Below are positions 29,380-37,376 of a stretch of DNA of 43,329 nucleotides, piece after piece. The notes beneath the pieces are model-generated. The model was not told the DNA's origin. It saw only the letters and a program-made list of their open reading frames with translations, and did no database searches. Position 1 is the first letter of the stretch. The number at the start of each line of letters is the position of its first letter. Source of the DNA: Mycobacterium sp. 1081908.1 (lineage in GTDB: Bacteria; Actinomycetota; Actinomycetes; Mycobacteriales; Mycobacteriaceae); contig NZ_LZLY01000152.1 in NCBI RefSeq assembly GCF_001673535.1, positions 1 through 43,329 of the forward strand, read 5' to 3'. Position numbers and translations under genes: made by a program.

Positions 29380-30228
29380 TTAAGCCCCCGCCTCCGCCTC
29401 GGCCAGCTCCTTCTTCCACTGCCGGAACGTTTCCTCGGTGCGGCCGCGCCGCCAGTACCCCGAGATCGAGGAAGCCCATTGCGCGTCCACGCCGCGCTCC
29501 TTGCGGATGTAGGGCCGCAGGTTGTGCATGACGGTTTGCGCCTCGCCGTGGATGAACACGTGCGCCTGCCCGGGCAGCCACTGCGCGGTGGTGACCGCCT
29601 CGATCAGCGGCGCGAAGTCACCGGCGCGGTCCTCGGGCACCAGGTCGGCGCGACCGCCGCGGTAGACCCAGCTCACCTCGACGTTGTCCGGTGCGGTCAG
29701 CGGGATCTCGTCTTCCTGGCCGGCGACCTCGATGAAGGCCTTGCCAACGGCGTTGGGGGGCAAGGCTTCCAGCGCCGTGGCGATGGCCGGAAGCGCCGAC
29801 TCGTCGCCGGCCAAGAGGTGCCAATCGGCGGCGGGGTCGGGGGTGTAGGCGCCGCCCGGTCCCATCAGATAGATCGGCTGGCCGGGTTGGGCCGAGGCCG
29901 CCCACGTGCCCGCGACCCCGTGCTCGCCGTGCACGACGATGTCGATCGTGAGCTCGCCGGCGGCGACGTCGACGCCGCGCACGGTCATGGTCCGCACCGA
30001 CGGCTTCTTCTCCGGGGGCAGGTCGGCGAAGCTGTCCAGGGTCAACGGCTGCGGCAACGCCGCCATGTCGACGTCGTCGGTGACGAAGGCCAACTTGACA
30101 TACGAGTCGGTGAATTTGCTGGGCGCGAAGGTCTCGAAATGACTGCTGCCGAGCACCACCCGGACCATGTGCGGGGTGAGCTGCTCGGTGCGGGTTACTT
30201 CGAAGCTTTGTAGAGGTCGACCTGCCAC
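29380..30228 (-). CDS. viuB: Siderophore-interacting protein (ViuB-like)
   Basis: A 282-residue FAD-binding reductase of the siderophore-interacting family, proposed to release iron from ferric siderophores (mycobactin/carboxymycobactin here) in the cytosol. N-terminal FAD-binding barrel with PSVRTMTVRGVD, the family RxYS/TxR motif with Met for Tyr, as in the M. tuberculosis orthologue Rv2895c. C-terminal NAD(P)-binding part: WHLLAGDESALPAI, WLPGQAHVFIHGEAQTVM and SISGYWRRGRTEE. GTG at 30228 follows GGAGGAT. No IdeR box (iron box) was recognised upstream. Confidence 0.9.
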   Translation of the reverse strand: MAGRPLQSFEVTRTEQLTPHMVRVVLGSSHFETFAPSKFTDSYVKLAFVTDDVDMAALPQPLTLDSFADLPPEKKPSVRTMTVRGVDVAAGELTIDIVVHGEHGVAGTWAASAQPGQPIYLMGPGGAYTPDPAADWHLLAGDESALPAIATALEALPPNAVGKAFIEVAGQEDEIPLTAPDNVEVSWVYRGGRADLVPEDRAGDFAPLIEAVTTAQWLPGQAHVFIHGEAQTVMHNLRPYIRKERGVDAQWASSISGYWRRGRTEETFRQWKKELAEAEAGA

Positions 30229-30259
30229 TTATCCTCCTGTCGGACCCGACCCCCGTCGA

Positions 30260-31411
30260 CTATACGAGCCGCGCCGTGGCGGCCCGGGCCGCGCCGGCGC
30301 GGACAATCCGCCACCGCCCGTCGTCGCGGCGCGCCAAACCGGCCATCTCGAGCATGGCCAGCGGCCCGAGCACCTGCTCGGGCGCCAGCGCCGACGCGAC
30401 GGCGAGCTCGTCGACCGTGGCGGCGCCGCGACCGGGCAACGCCTCGTACACCCGGCGCTCGGCGTCGCCCAGCCCGTCGAGCGGCGTGCTGGGCCGCGGC
30501 TCTTCGAGCGCCAGCTCTCCGATGCGGCCGACGAGCTCGACGACGTCGTCGGCGCGGGTGACGAGGTGCGCGCCGTTGCGCAACAGCGCGTGACAACCCG
30601 CCGACGCCGACGACGTCACGGGTCCGGGCACCGCCGCCACCACCCGGCCGAGCGCCCGCGCCCACGCCGCGGTGTTGGCCGCGCCGCTGCGCAGGCCGGC
30701 CTCGACCACCACCGCCGCCCCGGCGACCGCGGCGACCAGCCGGTTGCGGGTGAGGAACCGGTGCCGGGCCGGGCGGACACCGGGCGGGTATTCGGTGAAC
30801 ACCAACCCCTGCTGGCCGATCCGATGCAGCAGCCCGGAATTGCCCGCCGGATAAGGGATGTCGAGCCCGCCGGCAAGCGCGGCCACGGTGATTCCGTCGC
30901 CGTTCAGCGCCGAGCGGTGCGCCGCGCCGTCGATGCCGTACGCGCCGCCGGAGACCACCGCCACGTCGCGCTCGACCAGCCCGGCGGCCAGGTCGTCGGC
31001 CACCTGCTCGCCGTATACGGTCGACGCCCGCGTTCCGACTACGGCCGCCGCGCGTTGGGCCACCTCGTCGAGGCGCGCCGGGCCCATCGCCCACAACACC
31101 ATGGGTGGCCCGCCGCGGGCCCTGACCTCGGCATTGCCGAAGGCGGCGAACGCGAGCAGCGGCCACTCGTCGGAGTCGGGCGTGATCAACCGGCCGCCTC
31201 GGTCGTCGAGGAAGTCGAGATCGGCCGCGGCGCGGTCGATTTCGCGCCTGGCCTCGGTGTGGCGTGCCAGGTCGGCGTCGACCGATCCGCGCCGGACCCG
31301 GTCGGCGGCCTCGACCGGTCCCACGCGTCGCACCAGGGCGGCGAGCGGCGCGCAGGGCGGTTCGGCCACCCGGGACAGGTAGGCCCACGCCCGCTCCACG
31401 TGATCGGTCAT
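30260..31411 (-). CDS. dprA: DNA-processing protein DprA
   Basis: DprA/Smf, which loads RecA onto incoming single-stranded DNA during transformation; 383 residues. Rossmann-like core with AVVGTRASTVYGEQ, VVSGGAYGIDGAAH and FLTRNRLVAAVAGAAVVVEA; C-terminal winged-helix domain (about 310-380). Natural competence is not established for this group, so the conserved role may be in repair or gene transfer. ATG at 31411 overlaps the comM stop in ATGA. The frame open to 32629 is comM read out of frame. Confidence 0.94.
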   Translation of the reverse strand: MTDHVERAWAYLSRVAEPPCAPLAALVRRVGPVEAADRVRRGSVDADLARHTEARREIDRAAADLDFLDDRGGRLITPDSDEWPLLAFAAFGNAEVRARGGPPMVLWAMGPARLDEVAQRAAAVVGTRASTVYGEQVADDLAAGLVERDVAVVSGGAYGIDGAAHRSALNGDGITVAALAGGLDIPYPAGNSGLLHRIGQQGLVFTEYPPGVRPARHRFLTRNRLVAAVAGAAVVVEAGLRSGAANTAAWARALGRVVAAVPGPVTSSASAGCHALLRNGAHLVTRADDVVELVGRIGELALEEPRPSTPLDGLGDAERRVYEALPGRGAATVDELAVASALAPEQVLGPLAMLEMAGLARRDDGRWRIVRAGAARAATARLV

Positions 31412-32919
31412 CGCTGCGCCCCCGGTTGCCTGAAGCTGAGCGCGGTGGCGACTTCCTCGACGCCGGGCATCGGCCGGCCCGCCAGGTCCGCCAGGCTCCA
31501 CGCGACCCGCAGCGTGCGGTCCAGGCCGCGGATGCTGAGCAGCCCACGGTCCAGCGCCTTTTTCAGCGGGTCCATCGCGGCGTTGCTGGGCCGAAACTTT
31601 CGCCGCAACAGCGTTCCGCTCACCTCGGCGTTGGTGCGGAATCCGTGTGGGCGCCACCGCTCGGCGGCCGCGTCGCGCGCCGCCGCCACCCGCCGGCGAA
31701 CCTGCGCCGTCGACTCGCCGCCGGCGACCGCGATCGCCCCGGCCCGCACCGGATGCATCTGCACCCGCAGGTCGACGCGGTCCATCAGCGGGCCGGACAG
31801 CTTGCCCAGGTAACGGCGTTTGGCCGGGGCCGCGCAGACGCAGTCCTGCGGGTCGGCCGGCGCGCACGGGCACGGGTTGGCGGCCAGCACCAGCTGGAAG
31901 CGGGCGGGGTAACATGCCACCCCGTCGCGGCGGGCGAGGCGAATCTCCCCGTCTTCCAACGGCGTTCGCAGCGCTTCCAGCGCGCTGACGCTGATCTCTG
32001 CGCATTCGTCGAGGAACAACACCCCGCGGTGCGCCCGGCTGACGGCGCCCGGGCGGGCCATCCCCGATCCCCCGCCGACGAGCGCGGCGACGCTGGAGCT
32101 GTGGTGCGGCGCCACGAACGGCGGCCGGGTGATCAGGGGCGTGTCCGCCGACAGCAGCCCGACCACAGAGTGAATCGCGGTGACCTCCAGCGACTCGTCG
32201 TCCGACAGCGGCGGCAGCAGCCCCGGAAGGCGTTGCGCCAGCATCGTTTTGCCGACCCCGGGCGGTCCGGTGAGCATGAGGTGGTGCGCCCCGGCGGCCG
32301 CGACCTCCACCGCGAACCGCGCCTGCGCCTGCCCGACCACGTCGGCCAGATCGGCCGCCGGCTCCGGCTCGGTGACTCCCCCGCTGATCCGGCCGTCCAG
32401 GCCGCCGGAGCCACCGAGCCAGCCCTTCAGTTGCCGCAGCGTACGCACGCCCCACACCTCGATCCCGTCGATCAGGCTCGCCTCGGCGAGGTTGTCCACC
32501 GGGACGACGACGGCCGGCCAGCCGTCGCGTTTGGCGGCCAGCACGGCCGGCAGCACCCCGCGCACCGGTCGCACCCGGCCGTCCAGCGACAGCTCGCCCA
32601 GCAGCACCGTCTTCTCCAGGCGCTCCCACGGGTGTTTGCGCTGCGCCGACAGCACGGCGGCGGCCAGGGCGATGTCGTAGACCGATCCCATCTTCGGCAG
32701 CGTCGCCGGCGACAGCGCGAGCGTGAGCCGGGCCTGGGGCCAGTCGTTGCCGCAGTTGGTGACCGCCGCCCGGACCCGGTCGCGCGACTCCTGCAGGGCG
32801 GCGTCGGGCAGCCCGACCAGGTGGACGCCCGGCAGGCCATTGGTGATGAATGCCTCGATTTCGACCGTCGCGCCGTCCAACCCGCGCACCGCCACCGAGA
32901 ACGCCCGCCCCAGCGCCAT
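31408..32919 (-). CDS. comM: Mg-chelatase-like AAA+ ATPase ComM (YifB)
   Basis: A 503-residue AAA+ helicase-like ATPase implicated in branch migration during natural transformation. N-terminal Lon-like ChlI domain (about 1-170), Walker A GPPGVGKT (218-225), Walker B GVLFLDECAE, and a C-terminal domain with zinc-ribbon-like cysteines CPCAPADPQDCVC. Length equals Rv2897c. ATG at 32919 overlaps the yraN stop by one base. Forms the yraN-comM-dprA operon. Confidence 0.94.
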   Translation of the reverse strand: MALGRAFSVAVRGLDGATVEIEAFITNGLPGVHLVGLPDAALQESRDRVRAAVTNCGNDWPQARLTLALSPATLPKMGSVYDIALAAAVLSAQRKHPWERLEKTVLLGELSLDGRVRPVRGVLPAVLAAKRDGWPAVVVPVDNLAEASLIDGIEVWGVRTLRQLKGWLGGSGGLDGRISGGVTEPEPAADLADVVGQAQARFAVEVAAAGAHHLMLTGPPGVGKTMLAQRLPGLLPPLSDDESLEVTAIHSVVGLLSADTPLITRPPFVAPHHSSSVAALVGGGSGMARPGAVSRAHRGVLFLDECAEISVSALEALRTPLEDGEIRLARRDGVACYPARFQLVLAANPCPCAPADPQDCVCAAPAKRRYLGKLSGPLMDRVDLRVQMHPVRAGAIAVAGGESTAQVRRRVAAARDAAAERWRPHGFRTNAEVSGTLLRRKFRPSNAAMDPLKKALDRGLLSIRGLDRTLRVAWSLADLAGRPMPGVEEVATALSFRQPGAQR

Positions 32920-33296
32920 CAGCCGATGCCCTGCAGGTGGGTGATTTCGGGGGTGCGGCGGCGCCCGACCCGCACGCCGATCACGTCGATGCGCAGCGCC
33001 GCCCACCGCGTGTCCTGGCCGGCCAGCCACAGCCCGGCCAGCCGGCGCAGCCGCCACACCTTGCGCGGGGTCACCGCGTACGCCAGCCCGCCGTAGCCGT
33101 CCCCGGTGCGGGTCTTCACCTCGACGAAAACCACGGTGCGGGTGGCCTCGTCGGCCGCGATCACGTCCAGCTCGCCGTAGCGGCAGCGCCAGTTGCGGTC
33201 CAGGATCCGCAACCCCATCCGGGTCAGGTGATCCACCGCGAGCGCCTCGCCCATCGCGCCCAGCTGGACGCGGGTCATGGTGTGTTCGGTCGTCAT
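32919..33296 (-). CDS. yraN: UPF0102 (YraN) endonuclease-like protein
   Basis: A 125-residue small nuclease-fold protein (Rv2898c-like). The PD-(D/E)xK-type core is clear: GELDVIA, then VVFVEVKTRTG. Function not established; it is regularly encoded with comM and dprA, or with rnhB, suggesting DNA processing. ATG at 33296 gives the orthologue's N-terminus (MTT..MTRVQLGAMGE); the frame open to 33326 was rejected. Confidence 0.92.
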   Translation of the reverse strand: MTTEHTMTRVQLGAMGEALAVDHLTRMGLRILDRNWRCRYGELDVIAADEATRTVVFVEVKTRTGDGYGGLAYAVTPRKVWRLRRLAGLWLAGQDTRWAALRIDVIGVRVGRRRTPEITHLQGIG

Positions 33297-33424
33297 GCGG
33301 GCCAAGGTGCCCGGCTGCGCTGACACGCGCGGTCCGGTCAGCGGCCTGGAGCCCGGTGCGGCGGGCGGTTATCCCCAGTCCGGCGTCCATCCACAGCCGC
33401 GACCGGCGCCGGTTGACCCGGACG
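33297..33424. other. Intergenic between yraN and the zinc-ribbon gene
   Basis: A 128-base spacer, all minus-strand neighbours, holding the likely yraN promoter. TTATCCCCA (33369-33377) resembles a DnaA box with a mismatch. No ORF or strong hairpin was seen. Confidence 0.35.
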
Positions 33425-33598
33425 CTAGCTCCAGTGCGGGGGCACGTCGTTGCCCGGGCAGTCGGCGGCCCGGCAGTGCACGTCGCGTACCCGCCTGCCG
33501 GTCACGTTGCCGTCGCTGTCGTAGGTGTACTCGACCGTGGCCTCGGCCTCGCGCCGGCAGGCGGGGCAGGTCGCCATTTCCGTCTTGAACCGCGACAT
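33425..33598 (-). CDS. 57-residue zinc-ribbon-like protein downstream of fdhD
   Basis: A small ORF (57 codons plus TAG), ATG at 33598, only 4 bases after the fdhD stop, so co-transcription is very likely. It begins MSRFKTEMATCPACRREAEA and ends PHWS. Four cysteines in a CPAC and CRAADC arrangement (CxxC then Cx5C) fit a one-zinc ribbon; between them is a strand-turn-strand segment (ATVEYTYDSDGNVTGRRVRD). No membrane helix or signal. It could be a metal- or RNA-binding accessory factor. I do not recognise a characterised homologue. Confidence 0.8.
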   Translation of the reverse strand: MSRFKTEMATCPACRREAEATVEYTYDSDGNVTGRRVRDVHCRAADCPGNDVPPHWS

Positions 33599-33602
33599 GG
33601 CC

Positions 33603-34418
33603 CTACCCGATCCGGTCGGCCCGGGTGTAGACGTTCATCGAGTCCTCCCGCAGGAACGCCACCAGCGTGATGCCGGACTCCTCGGCCAGCGACACCGCCA
33701 GCGACGACGGCGCGGACACCGCGGCCAGCACGGGAATTCCGGCCAGCACGGCCTTCTGCGTCAGCTCGAACGACGCCCGCCCGCTGACCAGCAGCACGCA
33801 GGCCTGCAGCGGAACGCGCCCACGTTCCAGCGCCCAGCCGACGACCTTGTCGACCGCGTTGTGCCGGCCGATGTCCTCGCGGACCACCAGCGGCGTTCCG
33901 TCGACGCCGTACAACGCCGCGGCGTGCAGCCCACCGGTGCTGTCGAAAACCTTTTGCGCGGAGCGCAATTGGCCCGGCATCGCCTTGAGCGTGGCCGCGG
34001 AAACGGTCGCCGGGTCCGAACCGGGCGAGAAGCGTCCGATCAACCGCACCGCGTCCAGCGACGCCTTGCCGCAGACGCCGCACGACGACGTGGTGTAGAA
34101 GTTGCGGGTGACGTCGAGGTCCGGCGGGGCGACCCCGGGAGCCAGCGTGACGTCCAGGACGTTGTACGTGTTCGGGTCGGCGCGGTCGTCGCAGTAGCGG
34201 ATGGTCCGCACGTCGTCGCGCCCGCCGATAACGCCCTCGGTGAGCAGAAAGCCTTGCGCCAGTTCGAAATCCGAGCCTGGCGTGCGCATCGTCACCGTCA
34301 CGGGCGCGCCGTTGACACGGATCTCCAGCGGCTCCTCGACGGCCAGGGTTTCGGGCCGGGTGACGGAGCGGTCGGCGGTCAGATGCCGCGCGCGCCGCCG
34401 CGCCGTCACGCGGCTCAC
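33603..34418 (-). CDS. fdhD: Formate dehydrogenase sulfurtransferase FdhD
   Basis: FdhD moves sulfur from a cysteine desulfurase onto the molybdenum cofactor of formate dehydrogenases, making them active. 271 residues with the essential pair in SSCGVCGKAS and conserved blocks GSDFELAQGFLLTEG, GGLHAAALYG, REDIGRHNAVDK and SGRASFELTQKA. GTG at 34418 is 8 bases after AGG; GTG at 34409 is possible. In M. tuberculosis the client fdhF lies next to it; here the neighbouring gene is an epimerase, so any formate dehydrogenase must be elsewhere. Confidence 0.94.
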   Translation of the reverse strand: MSRVTARRRARHLTADRSVTRPETLAVEEPLEIRVNGAPVTVTMRTPGSDFELAQGFLLTEGVIGGRDDVRTIRYCDDRADPNTYNVLDVTLAPGVAPPDLDVTRNFYTTSSCGVCGKASLDAVRLIGRFSPGSDPATVSAATLKAMPGQLRSAQKVFDSTGGLHAAALYGVDGTPLVVREDIGRHNAVDKVVGWALERGRVPLQACVLLVSGRASFELTQKAVLAGIPVLAAVSAPSSLAVSLAEESGITLVAFLREDSMNVYTRADRIG

Positions 34419-34456
34419 CAGCCGAACCTCATGCAGCCAAACTACATTGGCCGGCC

Positions 34457-35437
34457 TCAGACCGCCTCGGCGAGCGCCGCCAGCGTCTCCGCCGACGAGT
34501 GGACCGGCCGCCACCCGAGCACGGTCCGGGCCTTGCCGGTGTCCATCACCACCGACGTCCGCGCGGAGTGCAGCCATTCGAGCATGGACGGGACAAAGGG
34601 CACCTTGGAAATCGCCGCCGACGCCGCCGAGGCGGCGATCGCGGGAACCCGCACCGGCCGCCCACCAAGCGCCTTGGCCACATCCGACACCGTCACCACC
34701 CCGTCGCCGGCGATGTTGTAGGCGCCCGGCGGCGCGGGGGCCGTCGCCGCCAGCGCGATCGCTTCCGCGACGTCGTCGTGGTGGACCAGCTGCAACGGGA
34801 TACCCGGATCCGGCACGACCGGCTTCAGCACCGGCGCCACCTTGGCGACGGCGCGCACCGGGGCGGGCAGCTGGTTCCAGGGCATCGCGTCGGCCAAAGC
34901 CGTCGCGCGGGGCCCGGCGACGATGCACGGCCGCAGCACGAACACCTCCAGCGACGAGCCCTCGGTGATGTCGGCGAGCAGCGCCTCGCACGCGGCCTTC
35001 TGCGCCGAGTAGTAGTGCTCGGCGGTTCCCCGCGTCGGCACGTCCTCGGTCAGCGGGACCGGATTGTCGGAGTGGTAGCCGTAGGCCGCCACCGACGAGG
35101 TGTACACGAGGCGCCGCGGCCGCTGCGCGGCGACCGTCGCCTCGAACACGTTTCGGGTGCCCTGCAGGTTGATGCGTTCACTCTCGTCGCGCGAGCCCAT
35201 GATGATGAATGCCAGATGGACCACCACGTCGGCCTGGGCCACCAGGGCGTCGACGGCCTCGCGGTCGGTGATGTCGCCCTGCTGGTAGGTGGTTTTCTGC
35301 CAGCCGCACGAAGCCGGGTCGAAGGGCCGGCGCGCCATCCCGATGATCGTCTCCACCGCGGGCTCCCGCTCGAGCGCCGTCACCGCCGCAACACCGATCT
35401 CCCCGGTTGGCCCGGTCACCGCCACTGTCAGTCCCAC
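34457..35437 (-). CDS. NAD-dependent epimerase/dehydratase-like protein (SDR extended)
   Basis: A 326-residue extended SDR. N-terminal Rossmann motif TGPTGEIG (GxxGxxG) right after the start (VGLTVAV), HLAF, catalytic YYSAQK (YxxxK), and the RPCIVAGP region characteristic of the family. The C-terminal part (about 240-320) holds the substrate domain with APPGAYNIAGDGVVTVSDVAKALGG. The substrate (nucleotide sugar, steroid or other) is not deducible. GTG at 35437; the frame to 35563 has no support. It shares a 100-base divergent spacer with the GAF-ANTAR gene. Confidence 0.85.
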   Translation of the reverse strand: MGLTVAVTGPTGEIGVAAVTALEREPAVETIIGMARRPFDPASCGWQKTTYQQGDITDREAVDALVAQADVVVHLAFIIMGSRDESERINLQGTRNVFEATVAAQRPRRLVYTSSVAAYGYHSDNPVPLTEDVPTRGTAEHYYSAQKAACEALLADITEGSSLEVFVLRPCIVAGPRATALADAMPWNQLPAPVRAVAKVAPVLKPVVPDPGIPLQLVHHDDVAEAIALAATAPAPPGAYNIAGDGVVTVSDVAKALGGRPVRVPAIAASAASAAISKVPFVPSMLEWLHSARTSVVMDTGKARTVLGWRPVHSSAETLAALAEAV

Positions 35438-35538
35438 CCGGGTGTGCTTCCCTTCGGAACCGCCTACCAAACCGCGCTCGCGAAAGTCGCCGGCCGATAC
35501 TCTCGACAAGGGATCACGAGCGGGAACGGGGCAAAAGG

Positions 35539-36279
35539 GTGGCAGACGACTCGAGTTCGACACCGGGCGGGGACAAGGCCGACCCGGCGACGGTCTTCGC
35601 CGCCCTGGCCGAGATCATCTACCAGGGCTCGGACGCCAAACAGATGTACGCGGCCATCTGCATCGCCGCGACCCTGACCGTGCGCGGTTGTGACCACGCC
35701 AGCCTGCTGGTGCGCGAAGGCGACCGCTACGTCACGGTCGGCGCCAGCGACCAGGTCGCGCAGCACATCGACGAGATGGAACGGCGTTCCGGCGACGGCC
35801 CGTGCGTCGACGCGATCGAGGAGGAGACCCCCCAGATCGACCCCGACCTGACCACGCCGTCGCTGTGGCCCAGGCTCGCCAAGGTCCTCATCGAGGAGAC
35901 GCCGGTGCGCGGGGCCATGGGCTTTCGCCTCCTCGTCGACAAGCGCAAGGGGGCCGCGCTCAACCTGTTCAGCGACAGTCCCAACGTGTTCGACGCCGAA
36001 TCCGCGGGCCGGGCGGCGGTGCTGGCGTCGTTCGCCAGCGTGGCCATCAACGCGGTCGCGAAGGGCGAGGACGCCGCGAGCCTGCGCCGGGGGCTGATGA
36101 GCAATCGCGAGACCGGCAAGGCGGTCGGCATGTTGATGCTTTTGCACGACATGTCCGAAGACCAGGCGTTCGACCTGCTGCGCCGGCATTCCCAGGCGCT
36201 GAACATCAAGCTCGCCGATGTGGCGCGCGCCGTCATCGAGAATCGCGGCCAATTGCCGGCCAACGGCGAAACGGCTTAA
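35539..36279 (+). CDS. GAF-ANTAR regulator (RNA-binding antiterminator type)
   Basis: A 246-residue protein. Residues about 20-165 form a GAF-like sensory domain (YQGSDAKQMYAAICIAATLTVRGCDHASLLVREG, SGDGPCVDAI, FSDSPNVFDAESAGRAAVLASFASVAINAV). The C-terminal 55 residues are an ANTAR domain (NRETGKAVGMLMLLHDMSEDQAFDLLRRHSQALNIKLADVARAVIENRG), with the AxGMLM and helical core that bind dual-hairpin mRNA leaders. The signal and targets are unknown. GTG at 35539. Neighbours do not include an obvious target leader. Confidence 0.88.
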   Translation: MADDSSSTPGGDKADPATVFAALAEIIYQGSDAKQMYAAICIAATLTVRGCDHASLLVREGDRYVTVGASDQVAQHIDEMERRSGDGPCVDAIEEETPQIDPDLTTPSLWPRLAKVLIEETPVRGAMGFRLLVDKRKGAALNLFSDSPNVFDAESAGRAAVLASFASVAINAVAKGEDAASLRRGLMSNRETGKAVGMLMLLHDMSEDQAFDLLRRHSQALNIKLADVARAVIENRGQLPANGETA

Positions 36280-36300
36280 CCCCGGGACTTAACCCCGGAC
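36276..36300. repeat. Short tandem repeat at a convergent gene junction
   Basis: TTAACCCCGGGAC (36276-36288) is followed at once by TTAACCCCGGAC (36289-36300). The first copy contains the stop codon of the GAF-ANTAR gene; the second touches the stop of the converging DUF2469 gene. It looks like a local duplication. Confidence 0.6.
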
Positions 36301-36605
36301 TACTCCGGCAGCCGCAACTCGGGCTTCTCGACCTCTTCGATGTTGACGTCCTTGAAGGTGACCACGCGCACCTGCTTGACGAAGCGGGCCGGCCGGTACA
36401 TGTCCCACACCCACGCGTCGGACAGCCGCAGCTCGAAGTACACCTCGCCGTCGGCGTTGCGCGGCGTCATCTCGACACTGTTGGCCAGGTAGAAGCGCCG
36501 CTCGGTTTCCACGACGTAGCTGAACTGGCCGACGATGTCCTTGTATTCGCGGTACAGCGAGAGCTCCATCTCGGTTTCGTACTTTTCGAGATCTTCTGCA
36601 CTCAT
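36300..36605 (-). CDS. DUF2469 protein (Rv2901c-like)
   Basis: A 101-residue hydrophilic protein conserved across actinobacteria. Begins MSAEDLEKYETEMELSLYREYKDIVGQFSYVVETERRFYL; the middle holds a strand-rich segment (VEMTPRNADGEVYFELRLSDAWVWDMYRPARFVKQVRVVTFKDVNIEEV). Length equals Rv2901c. No membrane segment or catalytic motif seen; function unknown. ATG at 36605 is chosen to match the orthologue. It follows rnhB by 49 bases. Confidence 0.88.
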   Translation of the reverse strand: MSAEDLEKYETEMELSLYREYKDIVGQFSYVVETERRFYLANSVEMTPRNADGEVYFELRLSDAWVWDMYRPARFVKQVRVVTFKDVNIEEVEKPELRLPE

Positions 36606-36654
36606 CTGCTCAGACGTCCCTCTCCCTGACGTGGGAACCTGGTCCCATCTTTCC

Positions 36655-37374
36655 TCACCGGCATCCGCCAGGCTCGGCCGGAGGGTCCGGTTTGCACTCC
36701 GCCACCACGCGCGCACCGGATCCGGTCGCCACGCGCCGGACGTTGATGAACGAATAGCGGTGCTGGGCGCAGGGGCCTAGCTCGGTCAGCGCCGTCGAAT
36801 GTGCCGGCGTGCTGTAGCCCTTGTGGTCGGCGAAGCCGTAGCCGGGGTGATCGGCGTCCATCGCGACCATCAGCCGGTCGCGGCTGACTTTGGCCAGCAC
36901 GCTGGCCGCGGCGATGCACGCCGCCACGGCGTCCCCGCCGATCACCGGCAGCGACGGCATCGGCAGGCCGGGCACCCGGAAGCCGTCGCTGAGCACGTAA
37001 CCCGGGCGCACCGAAAGGCCGGCCACCGCGCGCCGCATGCCCTCGATGTTGGCCACGTGCACCCCGCGCCGGTCCACCTCCTCCGGCGGGATGAAGACCA
37101 CGTGGTACGCCAGGGCGTAGCGGCGGATCAAGGGGAACAGCCTCTCCCGCGCCTTTTCGGTGAGCTTCTTCGAGTCATCAAGGGCCGCAAGGCTTTCCAG
37201 TCGGCTCGGGCCGAGCACGCAGGCCGCCACCACCAGCGGGCCGGCGCAGGCGCCGCGGCCCACCTCGTCGACGCCGGCCACCGGCCCGAGGCCGCTGCGA
37301 TACAGCGCCGACTCCAGGGTGCGCAATCCGGACGATTTGCGGATGACGGTCCGCGGCGGCCACGTGGTGGCCAT
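36655..37374 (-). CDS. rnhB: Ribonuclease HII
   Basis: RNase HII (239 residues), which cuts RNA in RNA-DNA hybrids and misincorporated ribonucleotides in DNA. Catalytic residues: Asp36 and Glu37 in GVDEVGRGACAGP, Asp in LDDSKKL, and AAASVLAKVSRD; the closing motif is GYGFADHKGYSTPAH. ATG at 37374 is 2 bases after the lepB stop, so it belongs to the rplS-lepB-rnhB-DUF2469 run. The C-terminal tail is shorter than in M. tuberculosis. Confidence 0.95.
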   Translation of the reverse strand: MATTWPPRTVIRKSSGLRTLESALYRSGLGPVAGVDEVGRGACAGPLVVAACVLGPSRLESLAALDDSKKLTEKARERLFPLIRRYALAYHVVFIPPEEVDRRGVHVANIEGMRRAVAGLSVRPGYVLSDGFRVPGLPMPSLPVIGGDAVAACIAAASVLAKVSRDRLMVAMDADHPGYGFADHKGYSTPAHSTALTELGPCAQHRYSFINVRRVATGSGARVVAECKPDPPAEPGGCR

Positions 37375-37376
37375 CG

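Noticed and set aside
33365..33405. Origin-like DnaA box cluster (TTATCCCCA and CCATCCACA)
   Set aside because: Both nonamers have mismatches, there are only two, and nothing else suggests an origin; gene neighbours are far from dnaA.
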